From the NCBI GenBank assembly GCA_963697915.1, contig OY969103.1, forward strand, positions 1,488,001 to 1,552,000: DNA of 64,000 nt, given 5' to 3'. The notes beneath the pieces were generated by a model that did not search any database, had not been told where the DNA came from, and worked only from the letters and a program-made list of their open reading frames with translations. Every line of letters begins with the position of its first letter. Position 1 is the stretch's first letter. Below are positions 12,001 through 20,094 of this stretch, piece after piece. A program made the translations under genes and the position numbers. Source of the DNA: VRUE01 sp963697915 (GTDB lineage: Bacteria; Actinomycetota; Thermoleophilia; Solirubrobacterales; 70-9).

Positions 12001-13043
12001 CCGATCCCGCCCGGGTTGGTCAGCGAGATGTTGGTGCCCTGGAAGTCGTCGGCGGTCAGCTTGCTCTCGCGGGTCTTGGTGATCAGGTCCTCGTAGTAGG
12101 AGTGGAAGCCGGCGAAGTCGAGCCCGTCGGCGCCCTTGATCGCCGGCACCATCAGGCTGCGCGAGCCGTCCTTGCGCTCGATGTCGACGGCGATGCCGAG
12201 GTTGACCGGGCCGTTCTCGATCGCGAACGGCTTGCCGTCGCGCAGCTCGAAGGCCCGCGTCATCACCGGCCACTCCTTGGCCGCCTGGACGATCGCCCAG
12301 GCGATCAGGTGGGTGAAGGAGACCTTCATCCCGCGCTCCTTGAGCTGCCCGTTGAGCGCCTTGCGCTTGGCATCCAGCGTGTCGACCGCCACCGTCCGGA
12401 ACGACGTAGCCGTCGGCACCTCCAGGCTCTCGCCCATCGCCTGAGCCAACATCGCCGCCGGCCCCCGAAGCGCCTTCGCCTCCCCGACGCTCAGCGCGGC
12501 ACCGGCGCCGTTAGCGGCCGCGAGCACGTCCTCCTTGGTGACCTTGGCGCCCGGACCCGACCCAGCAACCGAGCCAAGGTCGACGCCGTTAGCCGCAGCC
12601 ACGCGCCGCGCCACGGGAGTCGCCCGCACTCCGTCGGCTCCGTTGGCAGCACCCGGCTGTTCCAAACCCTTGTCCGCGGGTGGCGCGGTAGGGGGAACCG
12701 CCCCTGAGGAAGCTTTAGCTACCGGAAGGGGCGGTGGGTCCCCTGCCGCGACAGGACCCGCGGGAGAGCGGCCTGAACCCTCGTCGTCACCCTCGCCCGG
12801 CTCCATCTCAGCCAACGCCGAGCCCACGGGCACCTCGTCGTCCACCGAGACAATCAGCTTGGTGATCACGCCGCTCGCGGGTGCCGGAACCTCGGCGTCG
12901 ACCTTGTCGGTCGAGACCTCGACGACGGTGTCGCCCTCGTTGACGAAGTCACCCTCCGCCACATGCCACTCAAGCACGATGCCCTCGGTGACCGACTCGC
13001 CCATCTCGGGCATCTGAATCTGCACGGTCGCCGTTTGCGCCAT
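9021..13043 (-). CDS. kgd: Fused 2-oxoglutarate dehydrogenase E2-E1 (Kgd/OdhA type) with its own lipoyl domain
   Basis: 1340 residues carrying several steps of the 2-oxoglutarate dehydrogenase reaction. Order: lipoyl domain (1-82, lipoylation Lys47 in TDKVDAE), Pro/Ala/Gly-rich linker, peripheral-subunit-binding domain (about 140-178, TPVARRVAAANGVDL), E2 succinyltransferase core (about 190-430) with DHRVIQGAESG (His400), then thiamine-diphosphate E1 (about 490-1340; GMAHRGRL, LHGDAAFPGQG, FGHNETDEP, and WEAQFGDF). The Q-G replacement of the usual D-G after the catalytic His is normal for Kgd. Mycobacterial Kgd and corynebacterial OdhA lack the lipoyl and binding domains present here. The ATG at 13043 is only 11 bases from the divergent SDR gene. 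Confidence 0.95.
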   Translation of the reverse strand: MAQTATVQIQMPEMGESVTEGIVLEWHVAEGDFVNEGDTVVEVSTDKVDAEVPAPASGVITKLIVSVDDEVPVGSALAEMEPGEGDDEGSGRSPAGPVAAGDPPPLPVAKASSGAVPPTAPPADKGLEQPGAANGADGVRATPVARRVAAANGVDLGSVAGSGPGAKVTKEDVLAAANGAGAALSVGEAKALRGPAAMLAQAMGESLEVPTATSFRTVAVDTLDAKRKALNGQLKERGMKVSFTHLIAWAIVQAAKEWPVMTRAFELRDGKPFAIENGPVNLGIAVDIERKDGSRSLMVPAIKGADGLDFAGFHSYYEDLITKTRESKLTADDFQGTNISLTNPGGIGTVASVPRLMKGQSAIIAAGAIAYPPEWAHATPERLRQLGVSKVMTLTSTYDHRVIQGAESGAFLRRIEELLEGEGEFYEALATDLGIDAGALTAAHAASASAPPLSAAPAPAAAAPDQQPDEELLSAVQSATSLLKGYRTHGHLAARLDPLGSEPKGDPAIQPENLNLTPELMARVPASVLRIGVPGETLLDVLPRLREAYCGTIAYQFEHLSSHSQRTWLREMVETGAHRQPHAEDEKRRLLGRLIDVFEFERFIEKAYLGQKIFTIEGLDAIVPMLDELVTLAYRASAQEVVFGMAHRGRLSVLAHNLGRPVESILAEFEGAKQIEQVKAVAAIPHGGTGDVKYHYGHQGTYETSEGEKIAVRLYPNPSHLEFVDPVVEGGTRFSQSEFDGSKLTHEPKRAVPVLLHGDAAFPGQGVVTETLNLQALRGYSTGGTIHIIQDNQVGFTTDPEDARSTPYAGDVAKGFNIPIVHVNADDVEACSAAIRLAMAYRERWGRDIVIDVIGYRRFGHNETDEPAYTQPTVAAKIKAHPPVSELYAKKLVDEGVISSEDVENAHKARNEEMSAALKDLRRKMELGDYEDPTVTTSSTGELDRSASPPVETAVPAEKLARLNQALLEVPESFTIHRKLRKPLENRGKALEEGGIEFGHAEALAFASLLSEDVHIRLTGQDTERGTFSHRHLVYHDENTGLEYCPMQNLEAARAPFEIYNSPLSETACLGFEYGYSTATPSALVLWEAQFGDFGNAGQVIIDSFIVSGEAKWGQTSRLTLLLPHGYEGSGPEHSSARIERFLALAAEGNIRIANPSTAAQYFHLLRRQALIRKPRPLIVFTPKGLLRLGRASASADELTSGHFHFILDDPAAAERREKVERLVLCTGKVFWDIDASERRATAENVAIARVELLYPFAKDQLSELIASYPNLKEIVWAQEEPRNMGCWKVMSRRLPDLLPEGVELGYVGRPTRASPGEGYSIAHAREQERIVLTALTAGA

Positions 13044-13054
13044 TCGAGGATTGA

Positions 13055-15061
13055 GTGTATGAAACAGCGGTGAACTACTTCGTCACCGGGGCCACCGGAT
13101 TCATCGGCCGCAACCTCGTCGAGCGCCTCCTGCAACGGGACGGCACGATCTTCGCCTTGGTACGGGCGGGATCGCGGGGGCGCCTGGAGGAGCTGCGCAC
13201 CGCCTGGGGCGCCGACGGGGCGCGGGTGGTGCCGGTAGCCGGCGACCTCGCCCAGCCGGGGCTCGGGGTCTCCGAGGAAGACCTCGTCACCCTGCGCGGC
13301 GACGTCGACCACTTCTTCCACCTGGCGGCGATCTACGACCTCGCGGCCGGCGCCGAAGCGCAGGAGGTCGCCAACGTCGAGGGCACCCGGCACGCGGTCG
13401 AACTGGCCGGCGCGATCGATGCCGGCTGCTTCCACCAGGTCAGCTCGATCGCCGCCGCCGGTCTCTACCGGGGCGTCTGGACCGAGGACATGTTCGACGA
13501 GGCCGAAGGGCTCGACACCAACCCCTACTTCCGCACCAAGCACGAGTCCGAGCGGGTCGTGCGCGAGGACTGCCGCCGCCCCTGGCGGGTCTACCGGCCC
13601 GGCGTCGTCGTCGGCGACTCGCGCAGCGGCGAGATCGACAAGATCGACGGCCCCTACTACGCCTTCAAGCTGCTCCAGCAGGCGCGGCGGGTGGCGCCGT
13701 CCTGGCTGCCGGCGATCGGGGTCGAGGGGGGCGAGATCAACATCGTCCCGGTCGACTTCGTCGCCGACGCGATCGACCACATCGCCCACCAGCCGGGCCT
13801 CGACGGGCGCGCCTTCCACCTCACCGATCCCAACCCGAAAACCGCCGGCGAGATGCTCAACGTCTTCGCCAAGGCGGCCGACGCGCCGCAGGCGACGCTG
13901 CGGCTCGAAACCGGCATCACCGAGCCGGCGACGAGCCTGGTGCGCAGGGGCCTGCGCCTGCTGCCACCGGCGCGGCGGGCGGCCAAGGTCGCCTTCGACC
14001 GGCTCGGCATCCCGCCCGGCATCCTCCAGTACCTCGACTACCCGACCCGCTTCGACTCGACCGGGGCGCGCGAGGCGCTGGCCGGCTCGGGGATCGCGCC
14101 GCCGCCGCTGGAGAGCTACGCCGACCGGATCTGGGACTACTGGGAGCGCAACCTCGATCCCGACCTCTTCAAGGACCGCTCGCTCTCGGCGGCGGTGCGG
14201 GGGAAGGTGGTGCTGATCACCGGCGCCTCCTCGGGAATCGGCAAGGCGACCGCGGTCAAGGTCGCCGACGCCGGCGCCACGGCGCTGCTGGTCGCCCGCT
14301 CGGTCGAGAAGCTGGAGGAGACCAAGCGGGAGATCGAGGCGGCGGGCGGCGTCGCCCACATCCACCGCTGCGACATGTCCGACATGGAGGACGTCGAGCG
14401 GATGGCCGAGGAGGTGCTCGCCTACCACGGCCGGGTCGACGTCCTGGTCAACAACGCCGGCCGCTCGATCCGGCGCTCGGTCGAGCTCTCCTACGACCGC
14501 TTCCACGACTACGAGCGCACGATCCAGCTCAACTACTTCGGCGCCGTGCGGCTGATCCTCGCCCTGCTGCCCTCGATGCGGGCCAACAAGTCGGGCCACA
14601 TCATCAACGTCAGCTCGATCGGCACCCAGACCAACCCGCCGCGCTTCTCCGCCTACGTCGCCTCGAAGGCGGCGCTCGACGCCTTCAGCCGCGTGGCCGC
14701 CTCCGAGGTCTTCGACGACGGCGTCCGCCTGACCACGATCCACATGCCGCTGGTGCGGACGCCGATGATCGCGCCGACCCGGATGTACGACATGTTCCCG
14801 GCGATCACCCCGGAGGAGGCGGCGGAGATGATCGCCCGGGCGATGATCGGCCGGCCGAAGAAGGTGGCGACGCCGCTCGGCAACCTCGGCGAGCTGCTCT
14901 ACGCGGTGGCGCCGACGGTCAGCGACCGGATCCTCAACGTCGCCTACAACCTCTTCCCCGAGTCACAGGCGGCGAAGGGCAAGGCCGAGGAGGCGCCGGA
15001 CAAAGCGCCGACCACCGAGGCCGTCGCCTTCGCCCACCTGATGAAAGGCGTTCACTGGTAG
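13055..15061 (+). CDS. Two-domain SDR: fatty acyl-CoA reductase-like plus classical SDR
   Basis: 668 residues in two Rossmann units. The N-terminal extended SDR (about 6-365) has TGATGFIGRNLVERLL and resembles male-sterility/acyl-CoA reductase domains. The C-terminal classical SDR (about 385-650) has TGASSGIGKATA, NNAGRS and the YVASK catalytic pair. The architecture matches mycobacterial AcrA1-like proteins, which reduce acyl-CoA toward aldehydes or alcohols, but the substrate is inferred. GTG 13055 follows GAGGA by four bases; GTG 13070 (VNYFVTGATGF) is a credible alternative. Divergent from kgd. Confidence 0.88.
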   Translation: MYETAVNYFVTGATGFIGRNLVERLLQRDGTIFALVRAGSRGRLEELRTAWGADGARVVPVAGDLAQPGLGVSEEDLVTLRGDVDHFFHLAAIYDLAAGAEAQEVANVEGTRHAVELAGAIDAGCFHQVSSIAAAGLYRGVWTEDMFDEAEGLDTNPYFRTKHESERVVREDCRRPWRVYRPGVVVGDSRSGEIDKIDGPYYAFKLLQQARRVAPSWLPAIGVEGGEINIVPVDFVADAIDHIAHQPGLDGRAFHLTDPNPKTAGEMLNVFAKAADAPQATLRLETGITEPATSLVRRGLRLLPPARRAAKVAFDRLGIPPGILQYLDYPTRFDSTGAREALAGSGIAPPPLESYADRIWDYWERNLDPDLFKDRSLSAAVRGKVVLITGASSGIGKATAVKVADAGATALLVARSVEKLEETKREIEAAGGVAHIHRCDMSDMEDVERMAEEVLAYHGRVDVLVNNAGRSIRRSVELSYDRFHDYERTIQLNYFGAVRLILALLPSMRANKSGHIINVSSIGTQTNPPRFSAYVASKAALDAFSRVAASEVFDDGVRLTTIHMPLVRTPMIAPTRMYDMFPAITPEEAAEMIARAMIGRPKKVATPLGNLGELLYAVAPTVSDRILNVAYNLFPESQAAKGKAEEAPDKAPTTEAVAFAHLMKGVHW

Positions 15062-15105
15062 CCCATCACGTTTTCCACGTCCTGCGTGGACAACCTGATG
15101 GGCTA
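15059..15105. terminator. Inverted repeat between convergent genes, bidirectional terminator candidate
   Basis: Outer arms 15059-15068 and 15096-15105 (TAGCCCATCA/TGATGGGCTA) are perfect, with a second nested pair CCACG/CGTGG at 15075-15079 and 15085-15089. The left arm contains the SDR stop codon; the thioesterase gene ends at 15113 on the other strand. Confidence 0.6.
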
Positions 15106-15112
15106 GGTGGGC

Positions 15113-15892
15113 TCATCGTTTAGCGAGGAGAAGAGTCTGGGAGGCGCGGCCGATGTGGCCGCGCTCGTCTGAGAGGACCGACTCGGAGGTGCCGATCCCG
15201 CTCGGCTGGGGGACCGTGGCGGCGTCGACGCAGACCCACTCGCCGGCCGGCATCCGCTCCAGGTGGACGGTGAGGTCGACGTTGATGAAGATGTAGGTGC
15301 CCCAGTCGAGGACGGCGCTGATCCCGTTGCCGACGTCGGCGGCGACCAGCGTGCGCTGCAGCGGTGAGGGCTCCTCGCTGGCCAGGAGCGGGTGGCGCAT
15401 CCGCATCCAGACGGTGGCCGGCCCGGGCTCCTGGAAGCCGCCGCCGAGCGCGCTCCACTCCATCGCCGTGTGGTAGCCGAGCGACTGGCCGGTGTCGAAG
15501 AAGCCGGGCTTGACGCCGTGCTCGGGCCCTTCCGGCGCGGCGCTGTCGACGACCTCGGCGGGCAGGTCGAGCTCGCTGGTGCGCAGCCGCCAGGCGCGCG
15601 CCTTCATCAGCGGCCCGTTCTCGCCGTGCAGCGACGCCTCGATCATCTGCACGCTGCGCCCCGGCCGCGCCAGCTCGGCCTCGACCCGGACCGGGCCGAT
15701 CGGCACCGAGCCGAGGATCTCGACCGTGATCCGACCGACCTGGAAGCCCTCGCCGCCGGCGACCCGCTCGATCTCCCGTCCGAGCAGCGCCGAGGGCGGC
15801 CCGGCGTGCTGCGCCCCCGGGTCCCAGGGGCCCCTGGTCAGCTCGGTGGCGAGGAACCCGGTGTCGGTCTTCTCGTAGAAGGCTTCAGGCAC
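15113..15892 (-). CDS. Acyl-CoA thioesterase-like protein, double hotdog (TesB/4HBT_3 type)
   Basis: 259 residues from GTG at 15892 (VPEAFYEKTDTGF). Two hotdog halves are recognisable: WDPGAQHAGPPSALLGREIE in the first and NVDLTVHLERMPAGEWVCVDA in the second, as in thioesterase-family proteins of actinobacteria. Likely hydrolyses or sequesters acyl-CoAs. An upstream start would add about 40 low-quality residues overlapping the msrB start region, so I rejected it. Convergent with the double SDR, a plausible lipid-related partner. Confidence 0.85.
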   Translation of the reverse strand: MPEAFYEKTDTGFLATELTRGPWDPGAQHAGPPSALLGREIERVAGGEGFQVGRITVEILGSVPIGPVRVEAELARPGRSVQMIEASLHGENGPLMKARAWRLRTSELDLPAEVVDSAAPEGPEHGVKPGFFDTGQSLGYHTAMEWSALGGGFQEPGPATVWMRMRHPLLASEEPSPLQRTLVAADVGNGISAVLDWGTYIFINVDLTVHLERMPAGEWVCVDAATVPQPSGIGTSESVLSDERGHIGRASQTLLLAKR

Positions 15893-15920
15893 GGCGCGAT
15901 GGTATGCGACCCTTAGGGCC

Positions 15921-16316
15921 ATGGAGAAGATCGAGAAGACCGACGAGGAGTGGCGCGAGCAGCTGAGCCCGGAGCAGTACGAGGTCACCCGCCGGGCCGG
16001 CACCGAGCGTGCCTTCACCGGCCCCTACTGGGACGAGAAGACGGACGGGATGTACCGCTGCGTCTGCTGCGGCACCGAGCTCTTCTCCTCCGACACCAAG
16101 TTCGACTCGGGCACGGGCTGGCCCAGCTTCACCGAGCCGGTCAACCTCGAGCACGTCGAGCTGCGCCCCGACGACGACCTCGGCATGCGCCGCACCGAGG
16201 TCGTCTGCAAGCACTGCGACGCCCACCTCGGCCACGTCTTCGAGGACGGCCCCCCGGACCAGGGCGGCCTGCGCTACTGCATCAACGGCTGCGCGCTGAA
16301 TCTAGAGAAGACGTAG
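15921..16316 (+). CDS. msrB: Peptide-methionine (R)-S-oxide reductase
   Basis: 131 residues, normal MsrB length. Repairs oxidised methionine in proteins. Zinc site formed by CVCC and CKHC pairs, substrate segment GTGWPSF, and the catalytic cysteine in RYCING. The resolving position is read as RYCINGCAL, a common variant. Divergent from the thioesterase gene with 28 bases between starts. Confidence 0.96.
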   Translation: MEKIEKTDEEWREQLSPEQYEVTRRAGTERAFTGPYWDEKTDGMYRCVCCGTELFSSDTKFDSGTGWPSFTEPVNLEHVELRPDDDLGMRRTEVVCKHCDAHLGHVFEDGPPDQGGLRYCINGCALNLEKT

Positions 16317-16334
16317 CCATCCCCGGACGCGGGA

Positions 16335-16372
16335 GCGGGGACCTGTCCATGTCTGATTCTTCAGGTCCCCGC
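16335..16372. terminator. 11-bp hairpin between msrB and the convergent regulator
   Basis: Arms 16335-16345 (GCGGGGACCTG) and 16362-16372 (CAGGTCCCCGC) with a 16-base loop, located between the msrB stop and the end of the LuxR-type regulator gene; probably serves both strands. Confidence 0.65.
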
Positions 16373-16395
16373 GGGAGCAGAGGAGATGGCGTGGT

Positions 16396-17049
16396 TTATT
16401 TGACGCCGCCGCCGGCGCCCAGGTAGCTGAAGCGCACGGCGAGCGCGACCGCCTCGGTGCGGGTGTCGACCTCGAGCTTGGCGATCGCGTTGCGGACGTG
16501 GGTGTGGACGGTCGCCGGGCTGAGCCCGAGCCGCTCGGCGATCTCTTTCACCCGCAGCCCCTCGGCCAGCAGCTCGAGGATCTGGCGCTCGCGGGGCGAG
16601 AGCTCGAGCAGCTTCTCGACCTCGGAGGGCTTGCCGCCGGCGAAGTCGCCGCCGAGGAAGGTGCCGCCGCCGGTGACCGCTTTGACGGCGCGGGCGATGT
16701 CCTCGGCCGGCGCCGACTTGAGCACGTAGCCGGAGGCGCCCGCGCGCAGCGCCAGGGCGAGCAGGTCGGGCTGGGCGTGGGCGGTGAAGACGATCACTTT
16801 CGTCCGTGGCCGCACCTTGAGGACCTCCTTGGTCGCCTCGATCCCGTCCCGTTTGGGCAGCTCGACGTCGATGATCAGGACGTCCGGTTCGAGCTCCTTG
16901 ACCACGTCGACGACGTCGCGGCCGTTGGAGGCCTCGCCGACGATCTGGAGGATGTCGGAGTTGGCCATCCGCGCCTTGATCGCATCGCGGACGATCTCGT
17001 GGTCGTCGCAGAGAACGACGCGCTTGGCGTCGCGGACGCTGGTGCTCAT
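16396..17049 (-). CDS. Response regulator, NarL/LuxR family
   Basis: 217 residues. Receiver domain (about 10-125) with acidic pocket D15-D16 and phospho-acceptor Asp61 (LIIDVELP), switch Thr94 (FTAH) and Lys112. C-terminal LuxR HTH (about 148-212; LSPRERQILELLAEGLRVKEIA). Binds DNA when phosphorylated by an unseen histidine kinase. Its ATG overlaps the serS stop (ATGA), so it is the last gene of a cytochrome c-serS-regulator run; no kinase gene is adjacent. Confidence 0.93.
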   Translation of the reverse strand: MSTSVRDAKRVVLCDDHEIVRDAIKARMANSDILQIVGEASNGRDVVDVVKELEPDVLIIDVELPKRDGIEATKEVLKVRPRTKVIVFTAHAQPDLLALALRAGASGYVLKSAPAEDIARAVKAVTGGGTFLGGDFAGGKPSEVEKLLELSPRERQILELLAEGLRVKEIAERLGLSPATVHTHVRNAIAKLEVDTRTEAVALAVRFSYLGAGGGVK

Positions 17050-18317
17050 AGCGGGCCGATCCTCGCAGGAGCGCCGTAGGAATGCAAAGTATTAGGTAGC
17101 GTGAATCCGCCGTCCCGCTCTTGCCTGTTCTCGATCAGCGCGATCATCGTCCGGCCCACGGCCACAGCCGTCCCGTTCAGGGTGTGCACCGCCTGGGCTG
17201 ATTGCTTATCGGCAGGTCGGTAGCGACAACTGAGGCGCCTGGCCTGGTAGTCGGTCGTGTTCGAGCAGGAGGTCAGCTCGCGGTAGCGCTTCTGGCTCGG
17301 GATCCAGGCCTCGCAGTCGTACTTCTTGGCCGCCGGGGCGCCGAGGTCGCCGGCGGCGACGTTGACCACGCGGTAGGGGATCTCGAGCTCGGTGAGGATC
17401 CGCTCCTCGATCGCCAGCAGCCGCTCGTGCTCGGCGCCCGACTGCGAAGGCTCGACGAACGAGAACATCTCGACCTTGTCGAACTGGTGGACGCGGAAGA
17501 TGCCGCGCGTGTCGCGGCCGGCGGCGCCCGCCTCGCGCCGGAAGCAGGGGGAGAAGCCGGCGTAGCGCAGCGGCAGCTGCTCGGCCTCGAGGATCTCGTC
17601 GGCGTGCAGGCCGGCGAGCGCCACCTCTGAGGTGCCGACGAGGAAGAGCTCGTCCTTGGGGACTTCGTAGATCTGGTCGCGGTCACCGGGCAGGAAGCCG
17701 GTCCCGTAGAGCGCCTCCTCGCGGACCAGGACCGGCGGCACGACCGGCTCGTGGCCCTCGCCGCGAACCAGGTCGATCGCGAAGCGGACCAGGGCCAGCT
17801 CGAGCAGCACCAGGTCGCCTTTCAGGTACGCGAAGCGCGAGCCGGAGAGGCGCGCCGCCGCCTCGATCTCGATCAACCCCAACTCGGTGCCGATCTCGAG
17901 GTGGTCGCGGGGCTCGAACTCGAAGCTCGGCTTCTCGCCCACCTCGCGCAGGACGACGGCGTCCTCCTCGGTCATGCCGTCGGGGGCGTCGGGGTCGGGC
18001 AGGTTGGGCAGCGCCGCGGCGACCCGCTCGAGCTCGGCCTCGATCCGCTCGAGCTCGGCCTTGCCGGTCTCGATCCGCTCCTTCAGGCCGCCCACGGCGG
18101 CGATCTGCTCGGCTGCCCCCTCGCCGCGCTGTTTCGCTTCGCCGACCTGCCTGGAGAGCGTCTTGCGCTCCCCCTGGGCGCCCTCGATCTCGGGCAGCAG
18201 CTGCCGCCGGCGGGCGTCGAGGGCGAGCAGCTCGTCGACGCCCTCGGCCGCGCCGCGCCGCGCCAGCGCCGCCTTGACCCGCTCGGGCTCGGAGCGGATC
18301 AGCTTCAGGTCGAGCAT
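17046..18317 (-). CDS. serS: Seryl-tRNA synthetase
   Basis: 423 residues. Charges tRNA-Ser with serine. N-terminal antiparallel coiled-coil arm (about 28-105) that reads the tRNA long arm, then a class II catalytic core with motif 2 (FRREAGAAGRDTRGIFRVHQF), the serine-site TSCSNTTDYQARR segment and motif 3 (GRTMIALIENRQ). Length and order are normal. It starts 13 bases after the cytochrome gene and overlaps the response regulator. Confidence 0.97.
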   Translation of the reverse strand: MLDLKLIRSEPERVKAALARRGAAEGVDELLALDARRRQLLPEIEGAQGERKTLSRQVGEAKQRGEGAAEQIAAVGGLKERIETGKAELERIEAELERVAAALPNLPDPDAPDGMTEEDAVVLREVGEKPSFEFEPRDHLEIGTELGLIEIEAAARLSGSRFAYLKGDLVLLELALVRFAIDLVRGEGHEPVVPPVLVREEALYGTGFLPGDRDQIYEVPKDELFLVGTSEVALAGLHADEILEAEQLPLRYAGFSPCFRREAGAAGRDTRGIFRVHQFDKVEMFSFVEPSQSGAEHERLLAIEERILTELEIPYRVVNVAAGDLGAPAAKKYDCEAWIPSQKRYRELTSCSNTTDYQARRLSCRYRPADKQSAQAVHTLNGTAVAVGRTMIALIENRQERDGGFTLPNTLHSYGAPARIGPL

Positions 18318-18329
18318 CGGGAGGGCCCG

Positions 18330-18728
18330 TTAGGGAGCGGGCTGGCCGGGACGCGGCGATTCTTCGGCTTCGGTGCCTGAGTATTTGGCGACGAAGCGCG
18401 CCAGGGCTTCGGCGTCCTCGCCGACGACGATGTTCTGGGGCATGATCGCGCCGGAGAAGCCGCCGTTCTGGATCGCGAAGAGAGCGTCCTCATAGGTCTC
18501 CGTTCGCTGGTCGAGATTCGGCCCCTGCGTGCGGATGCTGCGGTTGCCGGTCCCCTGGGTGCCGGCGGCGCTCAGCGTGTGGCAGCCCGAGCAGCGGGTG
18601 GCGAAGAGCACCGCCCCGTTGTAATCGGGGTCGTCCTTGGAGACCGAGATGCCTTCCTCGCCGAAGCCGCAGGCGGAGAGGGAGAGCGCGGCCAGGACGG
18701 CCAGGCTTATCGCGAGTAGGGATCGCAC
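18330..18728 (-). CDS. Lipoprotein c-type cytochrome, single haem
   Basis: 132 residues from GTG at 18728. Signal with lipobox LSAC (Cys20), haem motif CSGCH (46-50) and axial Met96 (IMPQ), the pattern of class I cytochromes c, with LFATRCSGCHTL as the first helix. Probably an extracytoplasmic electron carrier anchored in the membrane. A longer frame upstream is antisense to the flavin reductase and was rejected. Only 12 bases before serS, so co-transcribed with it. Confidence 0.9.
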   Translation of the reverse strand: MRSLLAISLAVLAALSLSACGFGEEGISVSKDDPDYNGAVLFATRCSGCHTLSAAGTQGTGNRSIRTQGPNLDQRTETYEDALFAIQNGGFSGAIMPQNIVVGEDAEALARFVAKYSGTEAEESPRPGQPAP

Positions 18729-18758
18729 GCGGCGAGGATCATATTGTCTGGTCCAGCG

Positions 18759-19235
18759 ATGAGTCCGCCCGACCCCGCCAGCTTCCGTGCCGCGATGGGG
18801 TTGTTGCCCACCGGCGTCACCGTCGTCGCCGCCAACGGGCCCCAGGGACCGGCCGGCGCGACCGCCAACGCGGTCAGCTCGCTCTCGATCGAGCCGATGC
18901 TGATGCTGGCCTGCCTCGACCGCGGCTCGCGCACGCTGCTCGCCGTGCAGGCGGCCAACCGCTTCGGGGTCAGCGTCCTGCACGCCGGCCAGGAGCCGAT
19001 CGCCCGCTCCTTCGCGACCAAGGCGCCGGTCGCGGACAAGTGGCGGGGTGTCGCCTGGAGCGAGCGCGAGGGCGTGCCGGCGATCGACGAGGCCCTCGTC
19101 TTCGTCGCCTGCGACCTGCGCGACGTGATCGCCGGCGGCGATCACGTGATCGTCACCGGCGAGGTCACGGCCCTGACGCGGGGCGAGGGCGAGCCGCTGG
19201 TCTTCCACGGCGGCGAGTACCGTCCAATCGGCTGA
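18759..19235 (+). CDS. Flavin reductase-like FMN-binding protein
   Basis: 158 residues of the flavin-reductase-like split barrel (PF01613 type): FRAAMGLLPTGVTVVAA at the N-terminus, SSLSIEPMLMLACLDRGS in the middle, and HVIVTGEV near the end. Such proteins reduce FMN/FAD with NAD(P)H, often for a partner monooxygenase, which is not encoded nearby. I take the ATG at 18759; a TTG at 18744 would add five residues. Stop overlaps the next gene's ATG. Confidence 0.9.
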   Translation: MSPPDPASFRAAMGLLPTGVTVVAANGPQGPAGATANAVSSLSIEPMLMLACLDRGSRTLLAVQAANRFGVSVLHAGQEPIARSFATKAPVADKWRGVAWSEREGVPAIDEALVFVACDLRDVIAGGDHVIVTGEVTALTRGEGEPLVFHGGEYRPIG

Positions 19236-19660
19236 TGGAGGCGGCGACGGCAACCTCGGAGCGGTGGACGTTCGCGCAGAAGGCGATCGTCGTGGTCGCG
19301 GCGCTGCAGCTGCTCTGGGCGACGGCGGGGCTGATCGCCGAGCCGAGCTTCGACTTCGGCGCGGACGCGCCGACCGAGCGGGTGCTGTGGGTCGACTTCA
19401 ACGGCGTCCACGCGCTCTCCGGCTTCCTCCTCTTCCTGCCCGCCTTCTACTTCGCGCTGCGGCCCAAGTGGGCCCTCTACTACGCGATCTACGCCGCCGC
19501 GGCGCTGATCGCGACCGGCGTCTGGGCGCTCTTCTCGACCCAGCCGGCCTGGGTCTTCACCTTCCCCAACAACGTCGCCGACGCGATCCTCCACCTCGCC
19601 ACCGGCGCGATCTTCGCCGTGATCGCGGCGATCCAGCTGGGCCAGGACCGCGGCGCCTAG
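19235..19660 (+). CDS. Small membrane protein, DUF4383-like
   Basis: 141 residues with four hydrophobic segments (about 17-37, 51-71, 77-97 and 110-131), starting MEAATATSERW. The motif VLWVDFNGVHALSGFLLFLPAF and the overall four-helix layout resemble DUF4383 proteins. Coupled to the flavin reductase by a TGATG overlap. No known function. Its stop codon overlaps the convergent gene's stop (CTAG). Confidence 0.78.
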   Translation: MEAATATSERWTFAQKAIVVVAALQLLWATAGLIAEPSFDFGADAPTERVLWVDFNGVHALSGFLLFLPAFYFALRPKWALYYAIYAAAALIATGVWALFSTQPAWVFTFPNNVADAILHLATGAIFAVIAAIQLGQDRGA

Positions 19661-20094
19661 AAGGCGCTGCTGGAGGCGGCGGCGCGCAGGCCGAGGAAGA
19701 GGATCACCCCGCAGCTGACGGCCATGATGCCCATCTCACGGCGGACGATGGCGAGGGCGATTTCCTGCTGCGTGTCCCCGGGCAGGGCCTCGAAGTCGTC
19801 GACGTCGCCGAGCTCGCGCTGGGCGGCGCCGGCGCGGGCGCCCTCGGCGATGAAGGAGACGAAGAGTGGGGCGAGCCCGTAGAGGTAGTGCAGGTCTTCG
19901 GCCGGTTCGTGGCCGGTGAAGACGAGCAGGCCGCCGAGCAGCGCCTGCAGGAAGACGGCGACCTGGGCGCCGCGGAGCAGGTACCAGAAGGGCACTGATG
20001 ACCGCTTGCGGAGCCAAGCGACCCCGCCGACGGCGAAGGCGACGAGGTTGAGCGCGATCAGCGCGCAGCCGACGACGAGATGGAGCCCGACCAT
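19657..20094 (-). CDS. Hypothetical membrane protein next to complex I
   Basis: 145 residues from ATG at 20094 (MVGLHLVVGCALIALNLVAF). Four hydrophobic segments (about 2-22, 36-56, 67-83 and 119-138) with a charged stretch between the third and fourth (EGARAGAAQRELGDVDDFEA). I do not recognise the family. An extended frame upstream would run into the nuo leader and was rejected. It is divergent from nuoA with about 150 bases between. Confidence 0.75.
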   Translation of the reverse strand: MVGLHLVVGCALIALNLVAFAVGGVAWLRKRSSVPFWYLLRGAQVAVFLQALLGGLLVFTGHEPAEDLHYLYGLAPLFVSFIAEGARAGAAQRELGDVDDFEALPGDTQQEIALAIVRREMGIMAVSCGVILFLGLRAAASSSAF

